A stretch of 64,000 bases of DNA, from positions 4,898,001 to 4,962,000 of the forward strand of contig NZ_JAGGMR010000001.1 of the NCBI RefSeq assembly GCF_017875645.1. The letters run 5' to 3'. Position 1 is the stretch's first letter. Every line of letters begins with the position of its first letter. Positions 63,984-64,000 of this stretch are shown piece by piece. The position numbers and the translations under genes are program-made. Origin of the DNA: Nocardia goodfellowii. GTDB taxonomy: Bacteria > Actinomycetota > Actinomycetes > Mycobacteriales > Mycobacteriaceae. The notes beneath the pieces were generated by a model. That model did no database searches. It saw nothing but the letters and a program-made list of their open reading frames with translations, and was not told where the DNA came from.

Positions 63984-64000
63984 GCAGAAGATCAGTGTGC

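Overview
The window is high-GC actinobacterial chromosome. Its gene content points to the Mycobacteriales, most likely Nocardia or a close relative. This assignment is an inference from gene content: a glnX-glnH-pknG locus, a SigF locus with a UsfY-like protein, a very long CtpI-type P-type ATPase, ectABCD, and many overlapping GTGA/ATGA gene junctions. No insertion sequence, integrase, tRNA, rRNA or CRISPR array was found. The region reads as ordinary backbone plus lineage-specific accessory genes.

Layout. 0.2-9.6 kb carries small regulator/target pairs: HxlR with a SnoaL-like protein, TetR with membrane proteins, an AraC regulator, and a DHA2 exporter divergent from a MarR gene. A tandem-domain PAP2 phosphatase lies among them. 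9.8-17 kb is catabolic: a Baeyer-Villiger type monooxygenase, an APH-like kinase with its DUF6285 partner, an enoyl-CoA hydratase, an aldehyde dehydrogenase and an SDR. 17.2-26.4 kb is one long, tightly overlapping operon: glnX, glnH, an unknown gene, pknG, a PP2C phosphatase, a VWA protein and an FHA protein. It looks like a complete sense, phosphorylate, dephosphorylate and read module. Zinc-ribbon motifs recur in the kinase, the phosphatase and the FHA protein.

29-45 kb is a general-stress island built around a SigF-type sigma factor (37.8-38.6 kb). The sigma gene has its RsbW-like anti-sigma factor, a STAS anti-anti-sigma protein and a PAS-ANTAR protein beside it. I find eleven sequences resembling SigF promoters (about GGTTT, 14-16 bases, GGGTAT). 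They lie in front of a Rieske/FAD enzyme, CsbD, a UsfY-lipoprotein operon, an NTase-BON-phosphoesterase operon, a DUF6328 membrane protein, a glycosyltransferase, rsbW-sigF itself, two small proteins, the CtpI-type ATPase and an OmpR-type response regulator. In four of them the -10 element ends exactly 9 bases before the ATG and there is no ribosome binding site, which implies leaderless stress mRNAs. The response regulator has Glu in place of the phospho-acceptor Asp and sits directly upstream of ectABCD (45.7-48.9 kb), which suggests a link between general stress and compatible-solute synthesis.

49-64 kb is mixed: an unrecognised two-gene unit, a small secreted protein, a membrane Ser/Thr kinase with a DFN motif, a repeat-rich membrane protein, an Erm-type rRNA methyltransferase, a NADAR protein, a Sel1/TPR protein with repeated W-F motifs, a MarR-regulated membrane protein, a reductase/CMD pair and an APC permease.
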